Notes: a model not told the origin generated them from the sequence alone. A DNA stretch of 64,000 bases from Geobacillus kaustophilus (GCF_000948285.1 NZ_JYBP01000003.1:372001-436000), one strand, 5' to 3'. Counted from the stretch's first letter, positions 39,440 to 51,480 are shown. Program-made: numbers and translations.

Positions 39440-42400
39440 ATGATGACGTTTTTGACTAGGTTCAGTTTGAAAAATGCGGCAGCGGTGTTTGTATGTTCGT
39501 TTTTGCTCATGTTTCTAGGACTGTATTCCTTCTCTTCCTTGAAGGTCGATTTGCTGCCGAACATTGAATTTCCCCAGTTGTCGATTGAAGCGGTCTATCC
39601 TGGGGCTTCTCCGCAGGACGTGAATGAGGAAGTCACGGCCAAGCTCGAGGAAAAACTGAAGTCCCTTGACGGGCTTAAGCAAATGCAGAGCTCTTCCTAT
39701 GAAGGAATGGCCGTTATTAATCTTGAATTTCCGTTTCGGACGGATATGGAGAAAATGGAGCGGCAGGTTGAATCGCTCATTGATAAGGCAGGATTGCCTG
39801 ACAATGTACAAACTGAAGTCAATCGGTTTTCATTCGATTCCATCCCGGTTTTCAACATTTCCTTGTTCGCTAAAAAGGGAACCGATCTGCAAACGTTGCT
39901 GGAAACCGAAGTGATTCCAGAATTGAATAAAATCGACGGGGTGAATTCCGTTTCGATCGGCGGAGACAGCGAGCGCTTCATCCGGATCACCGTCGACCGG
40001 AAAAAGGCCGTTCAGGCGGGATTGACCTTGTCAGAGATAAAAAAACAAATCAATGAAAAGGTGTTTGCCTTTCCGGCCGGAACGTTGAAAAGCGATGCTT
40101 GGCAAATTCCGGTTCGCGTCGAAGAAACATTGAGCACCATTCATGAGCTGCAAAACATGACGCTTGTGCCAACAGCTGTTCCGATGGCAGCGAATGGATT
40201 GCAACGCGTTGCGCCCGTCAAGCTCGGGGACATTGCGACGATTGAGGAAGTCAACGAGCAAAGCGAATTCACCCGCTATAATTTGAAGCCATCGCTGTCG
40301 ATGGCCGTGACGAAAAAACAAGATGCCAATACGATTGAAGTGGCGGACCAAGTCATCAAAGTGCTGAATTCCTACAAACATCAGTTTGATTATTCCATCG
40401 GGTTTGATTCATCAGCTGGCATCAAACAATCCGTCGAATCGCTTGTCCGTGAAGGGCTGCTCGGGGCGCTGTTCGCTTCGTTGGCCGTATTGCTCTTTTT
40501 GCGCAACGTTCGGGCGACCGTGATTGCCATCATCTCGATTCCGCTCTCGCTGCTTGTATCGGCCATTTTTCTCAATCGTATGGATATTACCCTCAATGTC
40601 ATGACGCTTGGCGGCATGGCCGTCGCCGTCGGCCGAGTCGTGGATGACAGCATTGTCGTGATTGAAAATATTTTCCGCCGCGTCCGCCGGGAGAAAACAA
40701 GCATGAACGATGATTTAGTCGAGCAATCAACGAAAGAAATTGTCAAAGCGATTGTGTCCTCGACCATCACAACCGTTGTCGTCTTTTTGCCTCTCGGGCT
40801 TGTTGGGGGCGTTACAGGGGAATTTTTCCTGCCTTTTGCCTTGACGATTGCGTTTGCCCTGTTGGCCTCTTTGTTGGTGGCCGTGACGGTTGTGCCGATT
40901 TTAGCGAAATTTTCGTTCCGCCGTGTGCCGCCAGAGGAAAAAGAAGGAGCGCTTCAGCGTCTGTATGGCCGAATCATTGAATGGGCGCTCAACCATAAAG
41001 CGATTGTCTTTGTGTTGTCGGTTGTGCTGTTGGTTGGTTCATTGGCGCTCGTGCCGAAACTTGGATTTACGTTTTTGCCGAACGAAGAGCAGAAAACGCT
41101 GGTGGCGAGCATTGAACTGCCGGCTTCCACATCGGTGGCCAAAACGAATGATGTGTCGTTGGAGATGGAAAAGATGTTTTTAAAACGAAGCGATGTCGAG
41201 AGCGTCACCGCCGCGGTGGGAAGCCGCGATTTCCGCACCGGTTTGAAGCGGCCCAATCAAGCCAGCTATTATATTCTATTAAAGGACAGCGCTGACACCG
41301 CGAAAACTGCGGTTGTTTTCGAAAAAGAAATGCGCCGCATCGCGAATCAGCTCGCGCCCGGGGCCAAAGTGGGCGTGCAAGAGATGTCGAGCGGAGGGCC
41401 GCCGACGAATAATAACGTGAATATTGACTTATACTCCAATGATTTGGAGGCGCTCCAAACAGCGGCCAAACAGGTCGAGACGTATTTAAAACAGCGCGAT
41501 GATGTCAAAGATGTGACGAATAACTTGACGGAAAAGCAAAAACAAGTGATTGTCGCCATTGATCCGGAAAAGGCGGCCGCTTATGGCGTTTCGGGCATGC
41601 AATTGCTCGGGGCGGTGGCCGATGCGGCCAAACCGGTCGATGTGGGGACGCTGAAACTCGGCGGCAAGGATGAGCAAGTCGAACTTTCGTATGATGAAAC
41701 GTTGGGATCGATCGATGAGTTGAAAGAGCTTCCGATCGTGACGAGAAACGGAGTGATTCCACTTTCAGATGTCGCCGAAGTGAAAGAGGCGGACGTGTAT
41801 ACGTCCATTCAAAAGCTGGACGGAAAAGTGTTTGCCCGCGTATCCGCCCAGATTGTCGGCGACAACATTCAGAAAGTAACGAATGATATTTCTAAACATG
41901 TAAATGATTTGAAGATCCCATCCGATGTCACAGTGAAAACGGGCGGCGGAAGCGATGAGACGATGCAGACGTTCCGCGAGCTCGGTGTAGCCATGGCGGC
42001 GGCCATTGGGCTTGTGTATTTGACGATGCTGATTACATTTGGCAAAGTGCGGGTGCCGCTGATCATTTTATCTTCCCTTTTGTTTGTTCCCATTGGTTCG
42101 CTGTTTGCTTTGTATGTGGCTGATGAGCCGCTTTCCATCAGCGTGATGATCGGCTTGTTGATGCTCATTGGCATCGTGACGACCAATGCGATCGTGCTGG
42201 TGGATCGAATCGGGCAAAACCGCGAACAAAAACGGATGACGGTGCGAAGCGCTATCATTGAAGCCGGCAAAACACGGCTGCGGCCGATTTTAATGACAGC
42301 CTTTGCGACTGTGACAGCGCTCATTCCGCTTGCGCTGACGAATGAGGCCGGCACGTTGATTTCGAAAGGGCTGGCCATCACTGTCATCGGCGGCCTGACG

Positions 42401-42490
42401 TCGTCGACGTTATTGACGCTTGTGTTCATTCCTGCGATGTATGAGGCGTTTTTCTTCCGGACGGCAAAACGCGAACCGATGGCAAAATGA
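39440..42490 (+). CDS. RND-family efflux transporter (AcrB/SwrC-like)
   Basis: This 1016-residue inner-membrane pump uses proton flux to expel drugs, detergents or lipopeptides. It has the RND layout: a first helix near residue 12, a large external loop (YPGASPQDVNEEVTAKLEEKLKSLDG), helices 2-6 (near 325-520, with GGMAVAVGRVVDDSIVVIENIFRR), helix 7 at about 530, a second external loop, and helices 8-12. The nearest B. subtilis relative by memory is SwrC (YerP), which exports surfactin. The ATG at 39440 (or 39443) follows SD GAGGGGTGGG. A TetR gene follows and probable operators precede it. The substrate is unknown. Confidence 0.88.
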   Translation: MMTFLTRFSLKNAAAVFVCSFLLMFLGLYSFSSLKVDLLPNIEFPQLSIEAVYPGASPQDVNEEVTAKLEEKLKSLDGLKQMQSSSYEGMAVINLEFPFRTDMEKMERQVESLIDKAGLPDNVQTEVNRFSFDSIPVFNISLFAKKGTDLQTLLETEVIPELNKIDGVNSVSIGGDSERFIRITVDRKKAVQAGLTLSEIKKQINEKVFAFPAGTLKSDAWQIPVRVEETLSTIHELQNMTLVPTAVPMAANGLQRVAPVKLGDIATIEEVNEQSEFTRYNLKPSLSMAVTKKQDANTIEVADQVIKVLNSYKHQFDYSIGFDSSAGIKQSVESLVREGLLGALFASLAVLLFLRNVRATVIAIISIPLSLLVSAIFLNRMDITLNVMTLGGMAVAVGRVVDDSIVVIENIFRRVRREKTSMNDDLVEQSTKEIVKAIVSSTITTVVVFLPLGLVGGVTGEFFLPFALTIAFALLASLLVAVTVVPILAKFSFRRVPPEEKEGALQRLYGRIIEWALNHKAIVFVLSVVLLVGSLALVPKLGFTFLPNEEQKTLVASIELPASTSVAKTNDVSLEMEKMFLKRSDVESVTAAVGSRDFRTGLKRPNQASYYILLKDSADTAKTAVVFEKEMRRIANQLAPGAKVGVQEMSSGGPPTNNNVNIDLYSNDLEALQTAAKQVETYLKQRDDVKDVTNNLTEKQKQVIVAIDPEKAAAYGVSGMQLLGAVADAAKPVDVGTLKLGGKDEQVELSYDETLGSIDELKELPIVTRNGVIPLSDVAEVKEADVYTSIQKLDGKVFARVSAQIVGDNIQKVTNDISKHVNDLKIPSDVTVKTGGGSDETMQTFRELGVAMAAAIGLVYLTMLITFGKVRVPLIILSSLLFVPIGSLFALYVADEPLSISVMIGLLMLIGIVTTNAIVLVDRIGQNREQKRMTVRSAIIEAGKTRLRPILMTAFATVTALIPLALTNEAGTLISKGLAITVIGGLTSSTLLTLVFIPAMYEAFFFRTAKREPMAK

Positions 42491-42502
42491 CAGAGCTGGA
42501 TG

Positions 42503-42533
42503 GCCGGATAACGGGCCGTCCGGCATTTTTTTT
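42503..42533 (+). terminator. Terminator after the RND gene
   Basis: GCCGG (42503-42507) and CCGGC (42520-42524) enclose a loop that can itself pair (CGG/CCG), followed by eight T residues. Confidence 0.75.
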
Positions 42534-42587
42534 CATGGGAAGATCGACTATAATGGACATGAAGAAGGAGCAAGGAAGGCGAAAACA

Positions 42588-43448
42588 TTGGGACGGAAAG
42601 AGGACATCATTGAAACGGCGATGAAATTATTCGCCGAAAAAGGCTATCACGCTACTTCCATGCAGGAAATAGCCGAACGGAGCGGAGTAGCCAAAGGTTC
42701 GATTTACAATTATTTCAAATCGAAAGAAGAGTTGGCAGTATCGATTTTCCGCTACCATTATGAAGTTTTGTTTCACCGGCTTAAACAAATCGAGGCTGAT
42801 CCCGCCTTAACCGCGCGCGAGCGGTTTTGCCGTCAGTTGACTGTACAAATCCAGCTGTTTGACGAACATAAAGAGCTGGTGCAAATGCAGTTGGGCGAAC
42901 AAGCCGTGAAGGTGAGCCATGAGGTGCAGCATCTGGTGTTTCGCATCCGCGCCCATACGCTCCACTGGTATCGCCGGGCGATTGAAGACATATACGGCGA
43001 ACAAGTGCGTCCAGTTTCGTTTGATTGTGCGACGATGCTCAACGGAATGCTGAAAGAATATCTGATTTACTTGGCGGTAGACCGAAAGCCGCTGCTTCCT
43101 GAGAAGCTTGCCACCTTCTTGCTCGATCGGCTTGATGCCATCGTTGCCAGCCTGCTTGACGGAAAGACGGGGTTGCTCGATGAAGCGATGATGGCCGATT
43201 ACATTGCTGCGGCGACCCAAGAGCGGAGTCAATGGAAAGAACGGGCCATCAGCTGTTTAGAGCGCATGGCGGCGATGCGTCCGGTTGAAGACGATATTCT
43301 TCGCTCGCTGCGCTTATTGAAGGAAGAACTCGAGAAGGGGGAGACAGCTAGGCGGTTTATGGTGGAGGCGCTTCTGCTCTATTTGGCGAAATACTCGCTT
43401 CCGCTGTACAATGAGTTGAAGGAGGCCATTGAACGCTATTTTTATTAA
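42588..43448 (+). CDS. TetR-family transcriptional regulator
   Basis: This 286-residue protein begins with a TetR DNA-binding domain: IIETAMKLFAEKGYHATSMQEIAERSGVAKGSIYNYFKSKEEL (residues 5-48). The C-terminal ligand domain is unusually long and helical and has no family name I recognise. The first good start is TTG 42588, with GGAAGG upstream; no ATG is in frame nearby. A -10-like TATAAT (42549-42554) precedes it, after the RND terminator. Regulation of the RND gene is inferred from adjacency and the palindromic sites before that gene, as for B. subtilis yerO and swrC. Confidence 0.85.
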   Translation: MGRKEDIIETAMKLFAEKGYHATSMQEIAERSGVAKGSIYNYFKSKEELAVSIFRYHYEVLFHRLKQIEADPALTARERFCRQLTVQIQLFDEHKELVQMQLGEQAVKVSHEVQHLVFRIRAHTLHWYRRAIEDIYGEQVRPVSFDCATMLNGMLKEYLIYLAVDRKPLLPEKLATFLLDRLDAIVASLLDGKTGLLDEAMMADYIAAATQERSQWKERAISCLERMAAMRPVEDDILRSLRLLKEELEKGETARRFMVEALLLYLAKYSLPLYNELKEAIERYFY

Positions 43449-43555
43449 AACCACCGATCTTCCCACGGGGAGACGCCCCATTCGCCGAAAATGAATAGGC
43501 GCCATCGGAGGATGTGTGTGAACATAGCGTCATCAATCTCAAGGAGGGGGTCGGC

Positions 43556-44851
43556 ATGCCCAAAACGATGGAGCCGCTCGCTCTGCGGCTGCGGCCGCGG
43601 ACGATCGATGAGATTGTTGGACAACAGCACATCATTGGCCCTAGTACGCCGCTTTATAAAATGGTCAAAAAAGGTTATGTTCCATCGCTTTTGCTTTACG
43701 GAGAGCCGGGGACAGGGAAGACGTCGCTCGCTTATGCCATTGCCCGCACCGCCGGGCGCGAATGGGTCGCGATCAATGCGACGGCCGCCGGCAAAAAGGA
43801 AATCGAAGAAGCAGTTGAAGCGGCGCGTTGGTCGGGCAATGTCCTCTTATTTATCGACGAAATCCATCGGCTGAATAAAGCGCAGCAAGATGTGTTATTG
43901 CCGCATCTCGAATCCGGGCTCGTGACCTTGATTGGGGCCACAACGGAAAACCCGTTTCACGAGGTCAATCCCGCCATTCGCAGCCGATGCGGGCAAATCC
44001 AACAACTGAAACCGCTCCAGCCGGATGACCTCATGATCATTCTGAAACGGGCGCTCGCCGACCCGGAACGAGGGGTCGGCGAGCCGCCGGTCGTCATTGA
44101 CGAGTCGTTGTTATGGCGCATCGCCGAGGCAGCCGGCGGGGATGCGCGCGTCGCGCTTTCGCTTCTAGAGGCGGCGGTTGCGGCTGCCGATGAGCGCCAC
44201 GGCCGCTTGTATATTGATGAGGAGATCGTGGCTTCATGCACGGCAAACCGCGGTTTTACCCATGACAAATGTGGCGGTCATTATTATTCGTTGTTGTCCG
44301 CGTTTCAAAAAAGCGTGCGCGGCAGCGATGCCGATGCCGCGCTTCATTATTTGGCCCGTCTGCTTGAAGGCGGAGACTTGGCGTCCGTTTGCCGGAGATT
44401 GCTTGTGATGGCTTATGAGGACATCGGACTTGCCAATCCGATGATGGGAGTGAAAGTACAGGCGGCGGTCGAAGCGGCGGAACGCCTTGGGCTGCCAGAG
44501 GCGCGCATTCCCCTCTCCGTTGTGACGATCGAACTCTGTTTAAGCCCGAAATCCAACAGCGCTTACAAGGCGCTGGACGCTGCTATTGCCGATGTCCGTT
44601 CCGGCAAGCTTGGCGATATTCCGGATCATTTAAAAGACGCCCACTACAAAGGGGCGGCTGCACTCGGGCGTGGACAAGGCTACTTGTATCCGCACGATTA
44701 TCCGAACGGCTGGGTGGCGCAAGCGTATTTGCCCTCCGCTCTGGAAGGAGTCCGCTATTATGAACCGAAAGAGCATGGCGAGGAAAAACATTACGCCAAG
44801 GTGTACCGGCGGCTTGAGCAGTTGAAACAACAGGACAAGGTTCGGCCGTGA
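43556..44851 (+). CDS. rarA: Replication-associated recombination ATPase RarA (MgsA)
   Basis: This 431-residue AAA+ protein of the clamp-loader group acts at stalled replication forks. Walker A is LYGEPGTGKTSLAYAIA (near residue 47), Walker [17 protein letters not shown], sensor 1 LIGATTENPFHEVNPAIRSRC. The C-terminal half (GGHYYSLLSAFQKSVRGSD, EDIGLANP, YLYPHDYPNGWVAQAYLP) is the tetramerisation domain of the family. The ATG at 43556 has SD AAGGAGGGGG. B. subtilis yrvN lies in the same place before cymR. Confidence 0.95.
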   Translation: MPKTMEPLALRLRPRTIDEIVGQQHIIGPSTPLYKMVKKGYVPSLLLYGEPGTGKTSLAYAIARTAGREWVAINATAAGKKEIEEAVEAARWSGNVLLFIDEIHRLNKAQQDVLLPHLESGLVTLIGATTENPFHEVNPAIRSRCGQIQQLKPLQPDDLMIILKRALADPERGVGEPPVVIDESLLWRIAEAAGGDARVALSLLEAAVAAADERHGRLYIDEEIVASCTANRGFTHDKCGGHYYSLLSAFQKSVRGSDADAALHYLARLLEGGDLASVCRRLLVMAYEDIGLANPMMGVKVQAAVEAAERLGLPEARIPLSVVTIELCLSPKSNSAYKALDAAIADVRSGKLGDIPDHLKDAHYKGAAALGRGQGYLYPHDYPNGWVAQAYLPSALEGVRYYEPKEHGEEKHYAKVYRRLEQLKQQDKVRP

Positions 44852-44891
44852 AGGGAAAGGGATTTTTATGATATAATAACATAGGCGTTTC

Positions 44892-45134
44892 ATGCTCGCT
44901 TTGACCGAGCTGACCGGATGGAACGTGGTGTACATTCGCATCGGGATCGAAGCGTTCGTGCTGTTGGCCGGCTGGTTGCTCGGCGGCCCGGTGTTGTTTG
45001 GCACGTTCCTTTTTTGTGTGACGATCGGTTCGATTGCCGGCTTGGCGCTCGCAATGCCAGAAGGTCGTGAGCCGCCTGCTTGGACCGGTCGTCGGCACTC
45101 GGACGCAAGGGTTAAGCCGTTAGGAGGGATATGA
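44892..45134 (+). pseudogene. Remnant of a YczE/YitT-like membrane protein
   Basis: The 80-codon frame contains YIRIGIEAFVLLAGWLLGG and then FLFCVTIGSIAGLALA, two hydrophobic segments resembling the C-terminal half of YczE-family membrane proteins (usually about 200 residues). The expected N-terminal half is missing: only 40 bases separate it from rarA, and no SD precedes the ATG. The tail after the second helix is rich in Arg and Pro and runs into the cymR SD. I read it as a truncated leftover, now part of the cymR leader; TATAAT at 44872-44877 may be the cymR promoter. A short functional protein cannot be excluded. Confidence 0.5.
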
Positions 45135-45551
45135 ATGAAGATTTCGACGAAAGGCCGATATGGCTTGACGATTATGATCGAATTGGCCAAAAAATATGGC
45201 GATCGTCCGATCTCGCTTCGTTCGATCGCCAAGGCGAACAATTTATCCGAACATTATTTAGAGCAGCTCGTCACGCCATTGCGCAACGCCGGGCTCGTCA
45301 AAAGCATTCGCGGAGCGTATGGCGGCTATGTGCTCGCTGAACATCCGGCGAAAATCACCGCCGGCGACATTTTGCGCGTGTTGGAGGGGCCGCTGACCCC
45401 GGTCGAGGAGCTCGAGGAGGAAGAGCCGGCGAAGCGCGAGCTATGGATTCGCATCCGCGATGCGGTCGAGGAAGTGCTCGACAGCACAACGCTCGAAGAT
45501 TTGGCGAAGTATAGCGACGGGGATGAAGGGGCATATATGTTTTATATTTAA
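45135..45551 (+). CDS. cymR: Cysteine metabolism repressor CymR
   Basis: This 138-residue Rrf2-family repressor controls cysteine and sulfur uptake genes together with CysK. The N-terminal winged helix reads MKISTKGRYGLTIMIELAKKYG, RSIAKANNLSEHYLEQLV and RNAGLVKSIRGAYGGYVLA. Unlike IscR or NsrR it lacks the three clustered cysteines, so no iron-sulfur cluster is expected, which is typical of CymR. SD AGGAGGG precedes the ATG. Its position before a cysteine desulfurase and mnmA is the same as in B. subtilis (yrzC). Confidence 0.93.
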   Translation: MKISTKGRYGLTIMIELAKKYGDRPISLRSIAKANNLSEHYLEQLVTPLRNAGLVKSIRGAYGGYVLAEHPAKITAGDILRVLEGPLTPVEELEEEEPAKRELWIRIRDAVEEVLDSTTLEDLAKYSDGDEGAYMFYI

Positions 45552-45578
45552 GCAACAGAAAGGAAAGGAGAATGGTCG

Positions 45579-47851
<2,273 letters not shown>

Positions 47852-47938
47852 CGGATGTGCCGGTGCGCACGGTCTTCAATCAGGCTTTAGGCTGGGGCCG
47901 TTGCTTGAAAATCACGTTGAATCAGGGGGGGATGGGCG

Positions 47939-48601
47939 GTGGCCAATTTCAACGAACAAGGCTTGGCGTATATGCGCGAAGGGAAGTATGAGGAAGCCAT
48001 CCGCTGTTTTTCCGCTGCGGTCGAACAGCATCCGGACGATCCGGCCGGGTACATTAACATCGGCACAGTTCTTGTTGCTGCCGGTGAAGAAGAGAAGGCG
48101 CTTGACTGTTTCCGACAGGCATTGGAAGTTGACAAGAAGGCGGCGGCCGCGTATTACGGCATGGGTGCAGTGCATTATAAGCGTGAGCAGTTCGCGAAAG
48201 CGAAAGATATGTTTGAGCGCGCGCTTGGGCTTGGTCTTGACGATGCGGATACGCATTTTATGCTCGGCATGTCCTTATGGCGGCTCGAGATGCCGCGGCT
48301 GGCGCTGCCGTATTTGCAGCGAGCGGCCGAGCTGAACGAGACGGACGCCGAAGCGCTGTTTCAGCTTGGCCTTTGCCTTGCCACGCTCGATTATGTCGAT
48401 GAGGCGAAGCGTTATTTCGAAAAAACGTTGGAACTCGATCCGCGCCACGCTGATGCGTACTACAATTTAGGCGTCATTTATGCGTACAAAGATGAGCCCG
48501 ATGCCGCCCGCAATATGTTTGCCGCTGCCTTGGAAGCCAAGCCCGATCACGTGCTTGCCGGATACGGAAAGAAACTGATGGAAAAGCGGCTTGCGCCGTA
48601 A
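47939..48601 (+). CDS. yrrB: Tetratricopeptide repeat protein (YrrB)
   Basis: This 220-residue protein is built almost entirely of TPR units of 34 residues, about six copies, for example YMREGKYEEAIRCFSAAVEQ, YINIGTVLVAAGEEEKALDC and YYNLGVIYAYKDEPDAARNMF. TPR units mediate protein contacts; the partner is unknown. GTG 47939 is preceded by a G-rich SD. It lies between mnmA and recD2, the same place as B. subtilis yrrB. Its stop lies 19 bases before recD2. Confidence 0.9.
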   Translation: MANFNEQGLAYMREGKYEEAIRCFSAAVEQHPDDPAGYINIGTVLVAAGEEEKALDCFRQALEVDKKAAAAYYGMGAVHYKREQFAKAKDMFERALGLGLDDADTHFMLGMSLWRLEMPRLALPYLQRAAELNETDAEALFQLGLCLATLDYVDEAKRYFEKTLELDPRHADAYYNLGVIYAYKDEPDAARNMFAAALEAKPDHVLAGYGKKLMEKRLAP

Positions 48602-48620
48602 AAAGGCAGGGGGATGGCTG

Positions 48621-50981
48621 TTGCAAGAGCAACAAATCCTCGCCCTTGACGGACGCACGTTCATTAAAGGAGTGTGCTTGGCGGTCATTTTTCATAATGA
48701 GGAAACATTGTACACGGTCGTCCGCGTGCGCATTGAGGAAACGAACGAAGCGCCCGTTGAGGAGGAAGTCGTCGTCACAGGCTATTTTCCGCGTTTAAAC
48801 GAAGGGGACGTCTACATCTTTTACGGACAATTCCGCCAACATCCGCGTTTTGGCCGCCAATATGCGGCCGAACAATTCCGCAAACAGCTTCCGAACACGA
48901 AAGAAGGAGTCATTCATTATTTATCGAGCGGTTTGTTTAAAGGAATCGGCAAAAAAACGGCTGCGGCGATTGTCGAGACGCTCGGCGAAAACGCGATCGC
49001 CGTGATTTTGCGCGACCCCAAGGCGCTAGAGCGTGTGCCGAAGCTGACGAAAAAAAAGGCGAAGCAGCTGTACGATGCGCTTCGCGCCCACGAAGGGCTT
49101 GAGCAAACGATGATCGCCCTCGCCCAGCTCGGTTTTGGCCCGCAGCTGGCCATGAAAATTTACCAAGCGTATGGCGAAGAAGCGATTGACATCATCCACG
49201 AGAACCCGTACCAGCTCGTTGAAGATATCGAAGGGATCGGCTTCGGCCGCGCTGATGAAATCGGGCGACAGCTCGGCATTTCCGGCAGCCATCCGGCCCG
49301 GCTGCGCGCCGCCTCGTTGTTTGTCCTTGAACAGTCGTGCTTGCAGGAAGGGCACGTTTATTTGCGCGGGGAAGAGCTGATGGCGCGCATTGGGGAGCTG
49401 CTTGACGGAAGGCCGAGCGGTGCGGTGGATGGACAAGCGATCGGCCAGACGCTTCTGATGTTAAGCGAGGAAGGGAAGCTGATCGCCGAGCAAGGGCGTT
49501 ATTATCTTCCTTCCCTTTACTTCGCCGAGAAAGGGATCGTCTCCAACATTAAGCGGCTGCTCGGGCAGACGCCGCCGTCGGCGTTTGCCGAGTCGGAGTT
49601 TTTGCTGGCGCTTGGGGCGCTTGAGGAACGGCTTGGCATGCAATATGCCCCCCAGCAAAGGGAAGCGATCCAACAAGCGCTTTCTTCGCCGCTGTTTATT
49701 TTGACCGGCGGTCCGGGAACGGGGAAAACGACGGTCATCAAAGGCATCGTCGAGCTGTTTGCCGCCCTAAACGGCCTGTCTCTTGACCCGGCTGACTACA
49801 AACAAGGCGAGCCGTTTCCGGTGCTGCTGGCCGCACCGACCGGCCGGGCGGCGAAGCGGATGAGCGAGGCGACCGGGCTACCGGCGGCGACGATCCACCG
49901 CTTGCTCGGCTGGAATGGGGCGGAAGGGTTCGGCCGCGACGAGAACGAACCGATTTCCGGCAAGCTGCTTGTCATCGATGAGATGTCGATGGTCGACACG
50001 TGGCTCGCCAACCAGTTGTTGAAAGCCGTGCCAAACGGCATGCAAGTCATTTTCGTCGGCGATGAGGATCAATTGCCATCCGTCGGGCCAGGGCAAGTGC
50101 TGAAAGACTTGCTCCGCTCAGGCGTCATTCCGTTCGCTCGGTTGACCGAGGTGTATCGCCAGGCGGAAGGATCATCGATCATCGAGCTTGCTCATGAGAT
50201 GAAGCGCGGCGTCGTGCCGGACGATTTGACCGCTCCGAAGGCAGACCGTTCCTTCATCCGCTGCCGTGCGGGCCAGGTCGTCGATGTCGTGCGGCAAATC
50301 GCTGACAACGCGCGAAAAAAAGGGTTTTCCGTCAAAGATATTCAGGTGCTCGCCCCGATGTACCGTGGCCCAGCGGGCATCGACCAATTGAACAAAGCGC
50401 TTCAAGAGCTGTTCAACCCGCCGGCTGAAGGGAAGCGGGAGCTGTCGGTCGGCGAGGTCGTCTACCGCGTCGGCGATAAGGTGCTTCAGCTTGTCAATCA
50501 GCCGGAAGATCATGTCTTTAATGGCGACATTGGCGAAGTCGTCGCCATTTTTTACGCCAAAGAAAATACGGAAAAGCAAGACTTGCTCGTCGTCTCGTTT
50601 GATGGCATTGAAGTGACGTACACACGGCAAGATTTAGGACAAATCACCCATGCGTACTGCTGTTCGGTTCATAAGGCGCAAGGAAGCGAGTTTCCGATCG
50701 TCATTTTGCCCGTCGTCAAAAGCTATTACCGCATGTTGAAACGGAATTTGTTGTATACTGCGGTGACAAGAAGCAAGCAGTTTCTCGTTTTATGTGGGGA
50801 AGAGGAGGCGTTTCGATTCGGCGTCGCAAAACAAAGCGACGGAGCGCGCCAGACGGCGCTCGCTGAGAAGCTGGCGGGGGCGGCGGCGCCGTTTGTCGAG
50901 GTCGAACTGCCGCTTGAAGAGGCGAACATGGGGATGGAAAACGTTACGCCGTATGACTTTATGGGCGATGAGCCAAGCTAA
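48621..50981 (+). CDS. recD2: SF1B DNA helicase RecD2
   Basis: RecD2 is a 5'-3' helicase involved in DNA repair and fork progress, without RecBC partners. The 786-residue protein has an N-terminal OB-like domain, helix-hairpin-helix segments (GIGKKTAAAIVETLG, GFGPQLAMKI, EGIGFGRADEIGRQLG), then the motor: Walker A TGGPGTGKTTVIKGIVEL near residue 360, DEMSMVDTWLA, VGDEDQLPSVGPGQVL, EVYRQAEGSSI, and TVTRSKQF-like C-terminal motifs with HAYCCSVHKAQGSEFP. I chose TTG 48621 with SD AGGGGG. It agrees with B. subtilis YrrC over the whole length. Confidence 0.96.
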   Translation: MQEQQILALDGRTFIKGVCLAVIFHNEETLYTVVRVRIEETNEAPVEEEVVVTGYFPRLNEGDVYIFYGQFRQHPRFGRQYAAEQFRKQLPNTKEGVIHYLSSGLFKGIGKKTAAAIVETLGENAIAVILRDPKALERVPKLTKKKAKQLYDALRAHEGLEQTMIALAQLGFGPQLAMKIYQAYGEEAIDIIHENPYQLVEDIEGIGFGRADEIGRQLGISGSHPARLRAASLFVLEQSCLQEGHVYLRGEELMARIGELLDGRPSGAVDGQAIGQTLLMLSEEGKLIAEQGRYYLPSLYFAEKGIVSNIKRLLGQTPPSAFAESEFLLALGALEERLGMQYAPQQREAIQQALSSPLFILTGGPGTGKTTVIKGIVELFAALNGLSLDPADYKQGEPFPVLLAAPTGRAAKRMSEATGLPAATIHRLLGWNGAEGFGRDENEPISGKLLVIDEMSMVDTWLANQLLKAVPNGMQVIFVGDEDQLPSVGPGQVLKDLLRSGVIPFARLTEVYRQAEGSSIIELAHEMKRGVVPDDLTAPKADRSFIRCRAGQVVDVVRQIADNARKKGFSVKDIQVLAPMYRGPAGIDQLNKALQELFNPPAEGKRELSVGEVVYRVGDKVLQLVNQPEDHVFNGDIGEVVAIFYAKENTEKQDLLVVSFDGIEVTYTRQDLGQITHAYCCSVHKAQGSEFPIVILPVVKSYYRMLKRNLLYTAVTRSKQFLVLCGEEEAFRFGVAKQSDGARQTALAEKLAGAAAPFVEVELPLEEANMGMENVTPYDFMGDEPS

Positions 50982-51006
50982 AGGTGGCTGGAAAGGTGGG
51001 AGAACG

Positions 51007-51480
51007 ATGCGGACGTTTTCCGACATCAAGGGACTTCCCATTTATGAGCAAACGACGGGAAAAATGGTCGGAACGATCGCTGACATTTGGTTTACCAGCC
51101 ACGGCGCGGTCAAAGGGCTTGTCGCGGAACGGGGAGGTTTGTTCGGCCGCCGCCGCTATTTGCCGCTTTCAGCCGTGCAGTCGTTCGAAAAAGACCGAGT
51201 CATCATTTGTGACGCAGATAGCTTCCAGCCGTTTCCTTCTTCTGACAGCGGCCACTCTCTTTACGGCGAACGCGGCCTCGCTGGCAGCATGGTTGTCGCC
51301 GCGGACGGAACAACAATCGGACTGTTGGATGACGTATATTTTGACGGGCAATTGGGCAAAATTGACGGATACGAGATCAGCGAGGGATTTTTTTCCGATT
51401 TGACTGAAGGGAAGAAACGAATGGAGCTTGCTCCGTTCACCGCCAGAGAAGGCGTGGTCACCGTGGAAACAACGATGTAA
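51007..51480 (+). CDS. yrrD: PRC-barrel domain protein (YrrD)
   Basis: This 157-residue protein holds two PRC-barrel units: residues 1-60 (MRTFSDIKGLPIYEQTTGKMVGTI, RRRYLPLSAVQSF) and about 85-145 (LAGSMVVAADGTTIGLLDDVYFD, GYEISEGFFSDL). PRC barrels are small beta folds found in RimM and photosystem proteins and often mediate protein or RNA contacts. The role of YrrD is unknown. The start ATG has SD AAAGGTGGGAG and lies 25 bases after recD2, in the same order as in B. subtilis. Confidence 0.85.
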   Translation: MRTFSDIKGLPIYEQTTGKMVGTIADIWFTSHGAVKGLVAERGGLFGRRRYLPLSAVQSFEKDRVIICDADSFQPFPSSDSGHSLYGERGLAGSMVVAADGTTIGLLDDVYFDGQLGKIDGYEISEGFFSDLTEGKKRMELAPFTAREGVVTVETTM

